Notes: a model not told the origin generated them from the sequence alone. DNA of 64,000 nt from Nostoc sp. FACHB-892 (GCF_014698795.1 NZ_JACJTR010000001.1:62001-126000); one strand, 5' to 3'; shown: positions 18,127 to 26,937, numbered from the stretch's first letter. Numbers and translations: made by a program.

Positions 18127-18735
18127 TCAACCAATGGGGCGATTACCAGGATTGACTGCATGAATATATTCACTACCCGATTGCGGTCTTCCTCGTTTAT
18201 AAGAAGCTTCTTCTGGTTTACCCCATCCTAGCTGCAAAATCATTTCCAAAAAACTAGAATTTTCCCATTTGCACAAACCTGCCCATTCTGTTCTTTGAAC
18301 AATTCTTTCTACATCAGATGTGACAATTCGTTGGTATTGTTTACTATTATTGAAACTCAAGTATAAATCCATTCCCATAGAGACTTCATACCAAAATTCT
18401 ACGATAGAATTTTTAGCAGCTTTTAATATCTCTAAGTCACTTTTGAGGGCTATTAACTCGCTATCTACTTCGGGATAATTCAGGTTTTTACCTTTGACTG
18501 TTACCTCCCGCCAGATAATACCTGAGACTTGATTTTCCCTCTGATAATTATGAATTGCAGTTTTGAAATCTTGATAGGCAGTGAACTGTTGCAGCCCATC
18601 AGTTATGAGAAACTGGTCAATTACAGGATTGCCAGAGACTGGTATTTCTAATTTGAGGCGTTTCCCCTTAAGGCAGGCTTGGCGTTCATCTGCCAAAATT
18701 TTAATTAGCTCCTGGGCAGTGTAAACCTTTGACAT
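18127..18735 (-). CDS. Conserved hypothetical protein
   Basis: A 202-residue soluble protein that I do not recognise. It opens MSKVYTAQELIKILADERQA and has alternating helix and strand character, with no signal peptide or membrane helix. The middle has a charged helical segment (ELIALKSDLEILKAAKNSIV). The C-terminus is proline- and glycine-rich (KRGRPQSGSEYIHAVNPGNR). The ATG at 18735 is the only good start. Codon use and the presence of flanking intergenic repeats look normal for the chromosome. It stands alone between two repeat-filled gaps, so context gives no clue to function. Confidence 0.75.
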   Translation of the reverse strand: MSKVYTAQELIKILADERQACLKGKRLKLEIPVSGNPVIDQFLITDGLQQFTAYQDFKTAIHNYQRENQVSGIIWREVTVKGKNLNYPEVDSELIALKSDLEILKAAKNSIVEFWYEVSMGMDLYLSFNNSKQYQRIVTSDVERIVQRTEWAGLCKWENSSFLEMILQLGWGKPEEASYKRGRPQSGSEYIHAVNPGNRPIG

Positions 18736-18752
18736 CAGAATACGCTCTAGTT

Positions 18753-18796
18753 AGTCATTGGTCATTAGTCATTAGTCATTAGTCATTAGTCATTTG
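18753..18796. repeat. GTCATTA heptamer repeat
   Basis: Six head-to-tail copies of GTCATTA/G (last one GTCATTT) just upstream of the 18127-18735 gene, on the same side as its expected promoter. Confidence 0.85.
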
Positions 18797-18912
18797 TTAC
18801 AGACTACAGACTGTTAAGACAGATATTTAAATATTATGCTTTGCTATCGGCAGAAATATAGTAGCAGATAGCACGAAAAATTAGGGCAGACCAATTTGGT
18901 CTAGCCCATAAC

Positions 18913-19503
18913 TTACTTAGCTAACTCACTACTGAACTCATTAAAAGCTCGCCGCTTTAGCTGTGCTGTTTCCGTGCGTGGTGACAAATCAAAGATTTTA
19001 CGAAATTGATCGTCTATGTCTTCAAAAGGTACTTGACCTTTTTTATTCAAAACTACCTCACCTGATTTATTAAACACCACGACTTGAGGAACACCCCCAG
19101 AATAGTAATATCCTGGTTCTGTAGGGTCGTAGGTCTGCTTGAGTGGGATAGCATCTACATTAATCGGCATAATTTCTGCTACCCGACCATAGAATTCCTG
19201 TACCCGTGAAATGGAAATGGCATATCTTTTAGAATCGCTGCTGTCATCCAAATAAAAGGCCAAAAATATGGGTTTATGTTCTGCTAAAGCCTGTGCCAGT
19301 GTCTGTCTGGGAGGAACCAATGAACCATTGCCAGCATAAACAACAAAAATGTTGCCATCATATAAATCATTATCGAGACCAGCATATGCAGGTTGCATAC
19401 TTATAATGAAAAGACTTATAACCAACAACAGGCATTTGGACAACCACCTTTGCCAGCCAGTAATTTGTTTATGTAAAAAAAGAAACTTTGTGCTATTCAT
19501 CAA
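18913..19503 (-). CDS. Thioredoxin-like thylakoid protein, probable photosystem I accumulation factor
   Basis: A 196-residue exported or membrane-attached protein. An N-terminal hydrophobic stretch (LSKCLLLVISLFIISMQPAYA) looks like a signal peptide with an AxA cleavage site near residue 41. The mature part has a thioredoxin-like fold pattern (KPIFLAFYLDDSSDSKRY, then PINVDAIPLK, then GGVPQVVVFNKSGEVV with the cis-Pro loop VPQ), but no CxxC. It is therefore not an oxidoreductase of the usual kind. The YDGNIFVVYAGNGSLVPP segment is typical of a cyanobacterial family annotated as thylakoid membrane photosystem I accumulation factor. I assign that name from memory of the family. A role in the lumen or at the thylakoid membrane is inferred. 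Confidence 0.72.
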   Translation of the reverse strand: MMNSTKFLFLHKQITGWQRWLSKCLLLVISLFIISMQPAYAGLDNDLYDGNIFVVYAGNGSLVPPRQTLAQALAEHKPIFLAFYLDDSSDSKRYAISISRVQEFYGRVAEIMPINVDAIPLKQTYDPTEPGYYYSGGVPQVVVFNKSGEVVLNKKGQVPFEDIDDQFRKIFDLSPRTETAQLKRRAFNEFSSELAK

Positions 19504-19835
19504 AAGGAACCTTGCAAGCTACTACTTGTCGTGAGTTTGTGCTGAATTCAGCAAACTGGGCTGGATATCTAATTACACCCGCGCACTATTTTTTAAGATA
19601 ACGCCTACTGAGATTATCTCTCGTAAGTGGAAAGTTGGGAGTGGGGAGTGGGGAGTGGGGAGTGGGGAAGCAGGGAAGGTTTTTGAGGAAAGAGGGTTGT
19701 TGTTATCACTGGAGGCAGAATCTCTAACTTGATGTCAAGGCTGGCTTTTTCAGTCAGGATTCGCTAAACTCACGCATATTAAATTTGCGATTAAATACTT
19801 TCAATTAGCAACTGCCAGAAGACTAGGATACCGAT
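19504..19835. other. Intergenic region between divergent genes, with GGGAGTG repeat
   Basis: 332 bases that should contain promoters for both the thioredoxin-like gene and murT. Bases 19637-19669 are four tandem GGGAGTG heptamers. I see no further gene, tRNA or clear operator. Confidence 0.6.
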
Positions 19836-21173
19836 GTGGGAAACAAAATACAATTCATAGATAGGCTGCGATTGGGTTTCGCGGTGTCAGTGGCAAAGAG
19901 TGTAACGTTTATAGTGCGATCGCTCCGTCTGGGTGCTGCTAGTGTATTACCAGGCTCGATTGCTCGTCGCATTGAACCCCGACTCTTACAATTATTGAGT
20001 CAGCAAGTTAAAAATGGAGTGATTTTAATTGCTGGTACTAACGGCAAAACCACCACAGCGCTGCTTTTATGCACAATACTAGAACGCAAAGGCTATCGCG
20101 TTACTCATAATTCTACAGGTGCAAATCTGGAAAATGGCTTGATGACAGCGCTGTTAGAAAGCACCAACTTACTAGGTACGCTAAATGCTGATTACGCCAT
20201 TTTGGAAGTTGATGAAAATATTGTCCCAAGAGTATTAACGCCACTCCAGCCGCAAATCATTCTCTGTTTAAACTTGTTCCGCGACCAACTCGATAGGTAC
20301 GGCGAAGTAGATACAATTAGTAAGCGTTGGACAAAAGTTATTTCTACGCTACCAGCAGAAACGATAGTAATTCCCAATGCTGATGACCCAACTTTATCTA
20401 ACCTTGGTCAGCAGTTACCCCAACGGGTGTTATTCTTCGGCTTGAATGAACCAGAACATTATTTAGAAGCAATTCCTCACGCCGTTGATTCTATTTATTG
20501 TCCTCAATGTGGACATTCTCTAGATTATAAGGGTGTTTATTTGTCTCATTTGGGAGATTTTACTTGTCCTCAGTGTGGTTTTAATAAAAGTAAACCGACT
20601 CTAGAAAGTAGTGAATGGTCGCAAATTCTAGTTGGTTTGTACAACAAATATAATACTTTAGCTGCTGCTACTGCCGCTATTGAGTTAGGAGTAGATGAAG
20701 CAACAATTAGAGATACTATTAATACTTTCCAAGCTGCTTTTGGTCGTGCAGAAGATTTAGTAATTAACGGTAAACGTGTACGGATATTGTTATCAAAAAA
20801 TCCTGTAGGAACGAATGAAACCATTCGCGTAGTTACTCAAAGCACAGATAAAACCACACTGCTAGTATTAAACGATCGCACACCTGATGGCACTGATGTA
20901 TCCTGGATTTGGGATGTGGATACCGAGAAATTAGTCGAACGCGGCGGGACTTTAGTAGTGAGTGGCGATCGCGTCTACGATATGGCACTACGTCTACGTT
21001 ACAGTCAAAAGTCCCATCAGAGTAACTTAAATTTAATTGTAGAAGAAGATTTGCGACAAGCGATCGCAACTGCATTAGAGCATACACCAGAGAATGAAAC
21101 TCTGCATATTCTGCCCACCTACTCAGCCATGCTAGAAGTGCGAGAAGTTCTAACTGGGCGGAAAATTCTTTAA
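19836..21173 (+). CDS. murT: Lipid II isoglutaminyl synthase, MurT subunit
   Basis: The ATP-dependent ligase half of the MurT/GatD complex, which amidates the D-glutamate of lipid II to D-isoglutamine using ammonia from GatD. The 445-residue protein is a Mur ligase relative. It has the ATP-binding loop AGTNGKTTTALLL (Lys71), central-domain residues ILEVDENIVPR and LNLFRDQLDRYGEVD, and a four-cysteine zinc ribbon (CPQCGH and CPQCGF about 25 residues apart) characteristic of MurT. The C-terminal DUF1727 domain has LNDRTPDGTDVSWIWDVD. The frame starts with GTG at 19836 (GTG GGA AAC AAA); an overlapping ATG at 19834 is out of frame. gatD follows 99 bases downstream on the same strand. Confidence 0.92.
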   Translation: MGNKIQFIDRLRLGFAVSVAKSVTFIVRSLRLGAASVLPGSIARRIEPRLLQLLSQQVKNGVILIAGTNGKTTTALLLCTILERKGYRVTHNSTGANLENGLMTALLESTNLLGTLNADYAILEVDENIVPRVLTPLQPQIILCLNLFRDQLDRYGEVDTISKRWTKVISTLPAETIVIPNADDPTLSNLGQQLPQRVLFFGLNEPEHYLEAIPHAVDSIYCPQCGHSLDYKGVYLSHLGDFTCPQCGFNKSKPTLESSEWSQILVGLYNKYNTLAAATAAIELGVDEATIRDTINTFQAAFGRAEDLVINGKRVRILLSKNPVGTNETIRVVTQSTDKTTLLVLNDRTPDGTDVSWIWDVDTEKLVERGGTLVVSGDRVYDMALRLRYSQKSHQSNLNLIVEEDLRQAIATALEHTPENETLHILPTYSAMLEVREVLTGRKIL

Positions 21174-21239
21174 ATTGAGCAGTGGGGAGTAAGGATTTAG
21201 ATAAATTTTTTCCCATTCCCCAGTTCCCAATACCCAATC

Positions 21240-21275
21240 AAATTACGAATTACGAATTACGAATTACGAATTATG
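21240..21275. repeat. GAATTAC heptamer repeat running into the gatD start
   Basis: Five tandem GAATTAC-type heptamers occupy the murT-gatD gap. The last copy (GAATTAT) directly abuts and supplies the bases of the gatD start, leaving no room for a normal ribosome binding site. Confidence 0.85.
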
Positions 21276-22097
21276 AATATGAGTTCTCAAAATTTGGAAT
21301 TAACAATTGGTTGGTTGTACCCGACGCTGATGAGTACCTATGGCGATCGCGGTAATGTAATTACTATAGAACGTCGCGCCGAGTGGCGGGGATACGATGT
21401 TAAAGTATTACCCCTAGATCAAAATGCCACAGCCGCAGATATTAAAACTGTAGATGTAATCGTTGGTGGTGGCGCACAAGATCGTCAGCAAGAAATTGTC
21501 ATGCGTGATTTGCAAGGCGCGAAAGCTGATGCAATGCGCGAAAAAATCGAAAATGGAACACCGGGAGTATTTACTTGTGGTTCCCCACAATTACTGGGAC
21601 ATTATTATGAACCCGGATTAGGACAACGGATTGATGGTTTGGGAATACTCGATTTAGTTTCCGTACATCCTGGTGAAAATACTAAGCGCTGTATTGGAAA
21701 CTTGGTAATTGAAGTGACAGCTTCACGCCTAGCGCGAGATTTAAAAGAAATGACGGGTAGCACACCATATTTGGTAGGCTTTGAAAATCACGGTGGACGC
21801 ACCAAGTTGGGGAAAGTGGAAGCATTGGGGCGCGTGGTGTACGGTTTAGGAAATAATGGAGAGGATGGTACAGAAGGAGCATTTTATCAGAATGCGATCG
21901 CTACTTATTCCCATGGCCCTTTATTACCGAAAAATCCCTTTGTCGCCGATTGGTTAATTCAAACAGCGTTGCGGCTAAAGTATCAGCAGGAAATTACCTT
22001 AAAACCTTTTGACGATAGCCTCGCTGCACAAGCAAGAGAAGCGATGTTTAAGCGCTTGAAAGTGAGTTTACCAAGTGCTGCGGCGGCTAAAGTTTAA
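21273..22097 (+). CDS. gatD: Lipid II isoglutaminyl synthase, GatD glutamine amidotransferase subunit
   Basis: A class I (triad) glutaminase that releases ammonia from glutamine and channels it to MurT. The 274-residue protein begins NLELTIGWLYPTLMSTYGDRGN, typical of GatD/CobB-CobQ-like amidotransferases. The nucleophile is Cys102 in VFTCGSPQLLGHYYE. The catalytic His is probably His214 in ATYSHGPLLPKNP. The segment GFENHGGRT contributes to the active-site surface. ATG codons at 21273 and 21279 are both possible. The upstream heptamer repeat leaves no obvious Shine-Dalgarno site. It is paired with murT and is followed by a perfect hairpin at 22114. Confidence 0.92.
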   Translation: MNMSSQNLELTIGWLYPTLMSTYGDRGNVITIERRAEWRGYDVKVLPLDQNATAADIKTVDVIVGGGAQDRQQEIVMRDLQGAKADAMREKIENGTPGVFTCGSPQLLGHYYEPGLGQRIDGLGILDLVSVHPGENTKRCIGNLVIEVTASRLARDLKEMTGSTPYLVGFENHGGRTKLGKVEALGRVVYGLGNNGEDGTEGAFYQNAIATYSHGPLLPKNPFVADWLIQTALRLKYQQEITLKPFDDSLAAQAREAMFKRLKVSLPSAAAAKV

Positions 22098-22113
22098 ATT
22101 TTCGTGTTTTTCT

Positions 22114-22138
22114 CGTTCCCTGACTTTCACAGGGAACG
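22114..22138 (+). terminator. Hairpin after gatD
   Basis: A perfect 9-bp stem (CGTTCCCTG with CAGGGAACG) and a 7-base loop between the convergent gatD and vapC-like genes. It has no good T run, so termination activity is uncertain. Confidence 0.5.
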
Positions 22139-22195
22139 CAATTCCCCGGTTTCCCATGAGAAGGTGTGACAAACGCCCCAAACTCAGCCTTGATT

Positions 22196-22621
22196 TCATG
22201 TTTCCTTGTCAACAACGACTAATCCCACACCGCAACGAGTCGCCGCCTCTGCTAACCGAGTATCAAGAGTTGCTAACCGCAATTGTAACCGCAACGCCAG
22301 TTCTAAATAAGCTGCGTCATAAGCTGCTAAACCTTCCTGTCGTGCTAGCTTCAAGGTTGCATCCAAAGCCTTTGCATCCGTAAATAAATCAACCTGAATT
22401 AATAGTGACTGTAACAAAGCAATAGCTTGCTCAGATTGTTCCTTAGTCATACGGTTACGTCGTTCAGCCACGACAAGGGTATTAGCAATCTCCAGTGACC
22501 AAATTCCTGGTACAAAAGCTTCAGAATCTGGCATTATTGCGAGTATGGCATTAGCATAATCATCATTTTCATCCACCAAACACCAGCTAATTGCTACAGA
22601 ACAATCCAAAACAAACTGCAT
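22196..22621 (-). CDS. VapC-like PIN-domain toxin
   Basis: A 141-residue PIN-domain ribonuclease of the VapC type, probably a type II toxin that cleaves RNA. The four acidic metal-binding residues fit the fold: Asp6 (VLDCSVAISWCL), Glu44 (WSLEIANTL), Asp102 (AAYDAAYLELAL) and Asp120 (LATLDTRLAEAA). The ATG at 22621 overlaps the stop of the upstream gene as TAATG, so the two are translationally coupled as in toxin-antitoxin operons. All catalytic residues are present, so it could be active. Confidence 0.88.
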   Translation of the reverse strand: MQFVLDCSVAISWCLVDENDDYANAILAIMPDSEAFVPGIWSLEIANTLVVAERRNRMTKEQSEQAIALLQSLLIQVDLFTDAKALDATLKLARQEGLAAYDAAYLELALRLQLRLATLDTRLAEAATRCGVGLVVVDKET

Positions 22622-22911
22622 TAAAATCTTCGTCCCTCTTCAAGCATTTCGCGGATTGAGGTTTTATCTAAAGCTACTTCTTGCCGCAGTTGTTGCATTT
22701 TGGCAATTGCTTCTTGAATCGATTTTTTTGTCGTCGGCTTTCCCCAAGCGTTATATTGCATTACAGTGTCATCGCATGGTGCAAGGTCTGCTTTATCTAA
22801 CGGCTGCACAACTACCACTACTTCTACAGATGTATCTTTATAATCAGTGGGTGTCTGAATGTGCAATATCCCATCTGTTCCTATATGCGATCGCAATTTT
22901 TTTGTTTCCAT
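22621..22911 (-). CDS. Putative antitoxin of the VapC-like toxin
   Basis: A 96-residue protein directly upstream of the PIN toxin, with overlapping stop and start. It opens METKKLRSHIGTDGILHIQ. The first half is strand-rich (DTSVEVVVVVQPL) and might form a small DNA-binding or dimerisation fold. The second half is helical and charged (SIQEAIAKMQQLRQEVALD, SIREMLEEGRRF) and is the likely toxin-binding tail. I chose the ATG at 22911; an upstream in-frame TTG adds 19 residues without support. It is not an obvious AbrB, RHH or Phd member. The antitoxin role is inferred from position. Confidence 0.7.
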   Translation of the reverse strand: METKKLRSHIGTDGILHIQTPTDYKDTSVEVVVVVQPLDKADLAPCDDTVMQYNAWGKPTTKKSIQEAIAKMQQLRQEVALDKTSIREMLEEGRRF

Positions 22912-23013
22912 TTTTACCCCCAGGAAATTATATAATTTTTCGTTTCCTGGATTTGACAAGTAACGCAATTCAGGAGACTCTGTTTTTCATTTTAAATTAA
23001 CAAAAGGTAAAGT

Positions 23014-23560
23014 ATGATTCAAGCCTTAACCAAACAACTAACCTTTGATGAATTTATCGCCTGGTATCCCGAATCTTCAGACAGGCATTATGAACTACAT
23101 GATGGGGTAATTGTTGAAATGCCTAAGCCAACAGGGAAGCACTCAGAGATAGCCGGGTTTATCAATGGTTCTTTGTTTATTGAAATCACTCGTTTGTCCA
23201 TTCCTTGTTTTATCCCTAAAGAATGCGTCATCAAATCACTTAACACTGATTCAGGTTATGAACCAGATGTCATAGTTCTTGATAGACAAGCTGTTAGGGA
23301 CGAACCTCGTTGGAAAAAAGAATCTATCATTACGCGGGGTAGTTCCGTCAAGTTAGTTGTAGAAGTTGTTTCAACCAACTGGAGTGATGATTATGCTTTA
23401 AAGCTAGAAGATTACGAGTCTTTGGGTATTCCTGAATATTGGATTGTAGACTATCTAGGTTGAGGTGGTAGGCGCTTTATTGGCAATCCTAAACAACCAA
23501 CTATCTCGATTTACCAATTAATTGAAGGTGAGTATCAAGTTAGGCAATTTCGGGGAAGGA
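23014..23560 (+). pseudogene. Uma2-family (DUF820) endonuclease-like gene with premature stop
   Basis: The first 149 codons encode a clear Uma2/DUF820 restriction-endonuclease-like fold. It opens LTFDEFIAWYPESSDRHYEL, then has YEPDVIVLD and KLVVEVVS (the acidic catalytic residues), then DYALKLEDYESLGIPEYWIVD. A TGA at 23461-23463 follows DYLG. The same frame continues with the expected C-terminus GGRRFIGNPKQPTISIYQLI and EGEYQVRQFRG before the similarity ends near 23560. One nonsense change therefore separates a normal ~185-residue protein into two pieces, and the last few residues are replaced by unrelated sequence. The 149-residue product lacks the last strands. These genes are present in many copies in Nostoc, and decay is common. 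Confidence 0.82.
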
Positions 23561-24265
23561 GTCTCAGGTCGTCACAAAAGAGATTTGATGACCATAGTTA
23601 CACATGAACTCGATAAAATTCATGACTTATACAAGCGACTAAAATACGACAAGTTAATCCCCTGTAATTGCGACATATGCAAAGATAACCAAAAGCCACA
23701 CTTTTATAAACTTGAAAATCTAAGAAATCGCCTTGCTAATTAAAAATATGATATTGAATGTGATATTAGCTTTAAAAAAGCGAATGTTTTGAGCTTAATT
23801 GATGATGTGATGGATAGAAGGGAGTTGGGGAAAGCAGAACAGCAGAAGAGTGGTGATTTTCTCCCTAATCCCTCGGTAACAATTGGGGGGAATGTCAGAA
23901 CAGTTAATGTAATTCAACCATCAAAGCAAGAAAATAATTTTATGACAGAACCATCTAAACAAGAAGAGAATTCTAAACCAGCAGTGCAGGTTACGCTTCC
24001 ATTTACGTTTAGAAATGGAATGTTCTATTTATTTGTATTTGTAGTTGTATTTTGTTTAATTGCATTCTTTGGTGGTTCCCTACCATTTCATTATCTAGCT
24101 TTAGCAATTATTGGTACAGCAATATTTATTGTCTTAATCGGCGTTCTGCAACTTCGTCAAGATGACCGCCTTTCTGAGAAATCTTTTGTAGATTTAACAA
24201 AAATAGTACTGGAACAGTTGCCTTTAATTAGCAATATTATTAAGCAGTTTCAAGGCAACAAATAA
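23561..24265 (+). pseudogene. C-terminal fragment of a ROCO (Roc-COR) protein with membrane tail, interrupted by TAA
   Basis: The frame of base 23522 reads ELDKIHDLYKRLKYDKLIPC, then NCDICKDNQKPHFYKLENLR and NRLAN, then a TAA at 23741-23743. It continues without a shift as KYDIECDISFKKANVLSLID and DVMDRRELGK. The CxCxxC-like segment and the LIDDV end are typical of the COR domain C-terminus of cyanobacterial leucine-rich-repeat Roc-COR proteins. After a linker come two hydrophobic helices (MFYLFVFVVVFCLIAFFGG, then YLALAIIGTAIFIVLIGVL) and a short cytoplasmic tail. The GTPase and repeat domains are absent. The junction with the Uma2 remnant lies near 23560. The part after the TAA (23789-24265) could still be made from a TTG start, but this is unlikely to matter. 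Confidence 0.7.
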
Positions 24266-24340
24266 AAGCCCCGGCGAATGGAATTCGCTACTATACAAAC
24301 GAATTCCGCCTGCGCGGACTAATGAAAAATTGAGGGTTTA

Positions 24341-24360
24341 AAACCCACGGAGGTGGGTTT
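24341..24360. terminator. Hairpin AAACCCAC...GTGGGTTT
   Basis: An 8-bp perfect stem with a 4-base loop. On either strand it is bordered by T-rich sequence, and it lies between the convergent ROCO remnant and hetF. It may serve as a bidirectional terminator. Confidence 0.6.
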
Positions 24361-24373
24361 TGTCTGTGTAGAC

Positions 24374-24395
24374 GCGGTTTCTAACCGCCCTTTTT
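24374..24395 (+). terminator. Hairpin GCGGTT...AACCGC with T run
   Basis: A 6-bp GC-rich stem with a 3-base loop (extendable), followed by CC and five T on the plus strand. It lies 20 bases from the hetF stop. Confidence 0.65.
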
Positions 24396-24414
24396 ACTTG
24401 CAACGAATTACGAA

Positions 24415-26937
24415 TTACTGTTCTTCACCTTTCTCCTGAAGGAGCGATCGCCAATCTGCGATCGCCTTCTCCGTCCACAGCCAATTTTTACCTAATTCAT
24501 CTACCTGGAAACTGACTGGATCAGCCTTGAGAACCATTTGCCGCAGCTTGATCGCTTCATTCAGATATTGTGTCTGCTTACCGCTAGATTGAGTAAGTGC
24601 AGATTTATACAGTCCGAGAGCTAAACCAGCATAAGAAGTTAACGCATCTTTAGGGACTGCCATATTTGTAGATGTTGCGGCGCTAAAGTCTGAGTTTTGC
24701 GCTTTGAGAGCTAAATTCAAAGCCTTGAACCAAGAATCATTGGCTCGATTCAGATTGCCTTCAGTGTAGTAGGCAAATCCCAAAGCGTTATTATACAAAA
24801 GCGATTCTGGGTTAGCTTTTGCAGCAGTTTCCCAGTAGCGGCGAGCATCATCAACGCTATAGTTATTGTTTCTAGCTTGGATAGACTGCCACGCCAATCG
24901 TCCCTTGTAAAAGTTCACAGATGGATTGTCAGCTTGTTTACTTGGAATCAGTTTAAGAGCAGCTTCAGCCGCAGTCAGTGCGCCACGATTGAGTAGTTCG
25001 TCTACAGCTAATAACCCACCTTGCAAGTCGCCCTGACTCAACTTTTCCGTAGCTGTGGCGGTGACAATTCCAGTTGGTGTTATTTCTAAGTCGATATTTG
25101 GCTGCTTTTGAATGGGTACAGACTGGGTAGGAATTCCTGGTATATCGGGCAGAGTTACCTGCTGGGAGCGATTTTGCCACCACCAATTTAAAGCGATCGC
25201 AGCTGCTAATGCACTAACACCTACAATACTCACAATTGGCCACAGTTTGCGGCGACGGGTACGAGTTCCAGATGAGGCTGGTTGCGATGCCTGCGGCGGG
25301 CTACGCCTACGCAAAAAATCAGCAGAATTTTGCCGATTTCCTTCCAAGTTCCCAGCAGTTTGAGGTGGTGGTGCTGGGGGTTCTCCCCACAAATCTCCTC
25401 CCTCTTGCAAAGAAGTTATTTCCTCCGAAGCCTGTCTTTGCTCAAGACTATTTTCGGAAATTTCTTGATCCAGTTCAATTGGAGCTTTTTGGTTATCTAG
25501 TTGACGAAACAAATCCGAAACTATAGCAGAATCTTCTGCATAGCTTGGGTCATCATACTCAATTTCATCAACAAGATCGCCCCAAGTATCTTCACCTAGC
25601 CAATCCAACCCAGAATCACGTGCCAAACCAGAAGGGATCATTTCTTCCATCCCTAAAGGTATATCGGGATCATCTGCCATAGCAGAGTACATCACCGAAG
25701 CTGCCCCTAAAGGCGAATTATATTGCTTGGACGACTCCGCACTTTCGGATAACTCAGTTTCCTGGCTGAGAAAACCGTCAAATTCTGGCTGGAGATACAG
25801 AATTGGTAATGCCCAATACATCTGGTGAGAACCATAGGCAGAAATTAATCCTTGGCGCACCCGACTCACGCACAAATCTACTGGATATCCCTGACTCAAG
25901 TTGCGGTAAAACAATTGTGTGAGCGTCAATGCTACTTCATCAGGAATCCGTTCTGACATCGCCAAAACGCTTCTAATTCCGCGCTTCACCAGACTTTCTG
26001 CCAAGTTTCGCTCGCCAGTATCTCCAGAGGGATCGGATGCAGCTGTGTACGCCCCCAAGCAGGAGTTAAACACTGCCATTTGGATATTATTGTTGACGAG
26101 CAAACCAGCCAGATCATCCCCGGTCAAGATTTCTGTTAAGCCAGTTCTGCGACTAGCAAGATAAATTTCTCCGCCATTGGAACCTAAGTTACTATGACCA
26201 GAATAGTGGAGAACGTGGTATCTGCCTTGTTCTAGGGCTTGTGTCAGTTCTTCTCGCCCTGGTTGATCTAACACAGTAAGTTCTATTTGCGGGAAACGAT
26301 TGCTACCTTCAGTAAGCCGTGGTATTCGGTGAAGTTCTGCTTGCAGTTTGATAGCTTCCTGTTTCTGTAAGTCAAGGCGGACTTGATCTGAGGGGGAAGC
26401 AATTACCATCAATACTTTCACACCACCTTGTTCTAGTAGTGTGGGCATATTTTGCCGCAAAGGGGAAGCCCCCAAAATTCCACTTTGGAAGCGAGAAAAA
26501 GCGACATAAGGCCCAGTGGCCAGAGGGCGATCGCCTGCGTGCATCACTTCCCAAGGCAGACGAGCTAACCTAGTGTCTTTTAGCCCCAAGCGCAAGCGTA
26601 GTACTTGTTGATGGTTCTGGGCAATACCTTGGGCAGTAATCCAACTATCTCTGAGAGTACCTTGAAATAGAGCGTTATAAAATTGTTGACCTAACGCCAC
26701 CAAATTAACAGAGTTTCTGGCGATATCGCTTTCATGCCCACCAGAGGCGAATGGATCTCCTTGCAACACCGACTTCAACGGATCATTCATCAAATGCCCA
26801 GCAGCCATCAACCAATCAGCTACAGGCCAAGTCACTAATTCTTCTGCCAAAGGTACCCCAGGCGCGACTTGTTCCGTCCGCACCAAGTAGTCATTTTGCC
26901 CTACAGGAGTTACCGAAATGTGGAATTCCTGGGTCAC
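24415..26937 (-). CDS. hetF: HetF, CHAT-domain protease required for heterocyst differentiation
   Basis: An 840-residue CHAT-family (caspase-like) protease. HetF is known in Anabaena and Nostoc to be needed for heterocyst formation and to affect HetR levels together with PatA. The CHAT domain spans about 80-400, with the catalytic dyad His248 (LHYSGHSNLGSNG) and Cys293 (AVFNSCLGAYTA). An acidic low-complexity linker (about 420-530) follows, then a basic patch RTRRRK, one membrane helix (LWPIVSIVGVSALAAAIALN, about 567-586), and a TPR-like C-terminal part (about 625-835). The start is GTG at 26937, with AGGAGA seven bases upstream on the minus strand. Identification rests on architecture, length and the NsiR1-like array upstream. 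A Nostoc palindromic repeat is inserted in frame before the membrane helix. Confidence 0.9.
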   Translation of the reverse strand: MTQEFHISVTPVGQNDYLVRTEQVAPGVPLAEELVTWPVADWLMAAGHLMNDPLKSVLQGDPFASGGHESDIARNSVNLVALGQQFYNALFQGTLRDSWITAQGIAQNHQQVLRLRLGLKDTRLARLPWEVMHAGDRPLATGPYVAFSRFQSGILGASPLRQNMPTLLEQGGVKVLMVIASPSDQVRLDLQKQEAIKLQAELHRIPRLTEGSNRFPQIELTVLDQPGREELTQALEQGRYHVLHYSGHSNLGSNGGEIYLASRRTGLTEILTGDDLAGLLVNNNIQMAVFNSCLGAYTAASDPSGDTGERNLAESLVKRGIRSVLAMSERIPDEVALTLTQLFYRNLSQGYPVDLCVSRVRQGLISAYGSHQMYWALPILYLQPEFDGFLSQETELSESAESSKQYNSPLGAASVMYSAMADDPDIPLGMEEMIPSGLARDSGLDWLGEDTWGDLVDEIEYDDPSYAEDSAIVSDLFRQLDNQKAPIELDQEISENSLEQRQASEEITSLQEGGDLWGEPPAPPPQTAGNLEGNRQNSADFLRRRSPPQASQPASSGTRTRRRKLWPIVSIVGVSALAAAIALNWWWQNRSQQVTLPDIPGIPTQSVPIQKQPNIDLEITPTGIVTATATEKLSQGDLQGGLLAVDELLNRGALTAAEAALKLIPSKQADNPSVNFYKGRLAWQSIQARNNNYSVDDARRYWETAAKANPESLLYNNALGFAYYTEGNLNRANDSWFKALNLALKAQNSDFSAATSTNMAVPKDALTSYAGLALGLYKSALTQSSGKQTQYLNEAIKLRQMVLKADPVSFQVDELGKNWLWTEKAIADWRSLLQEKGEEQ
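25284..25312. repeat. Interspersed GC-rich repeat inside hetF
   Basis: A 29-base copy of a dispersed Nostoc repeat (GCGATGCCTGCGGCGGG followed by CTACGCCTACGC). It is read on the minus strand as LRRRSPPQASQ within the linker just before the membrane helix of HetF. Confidence 0.75.
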
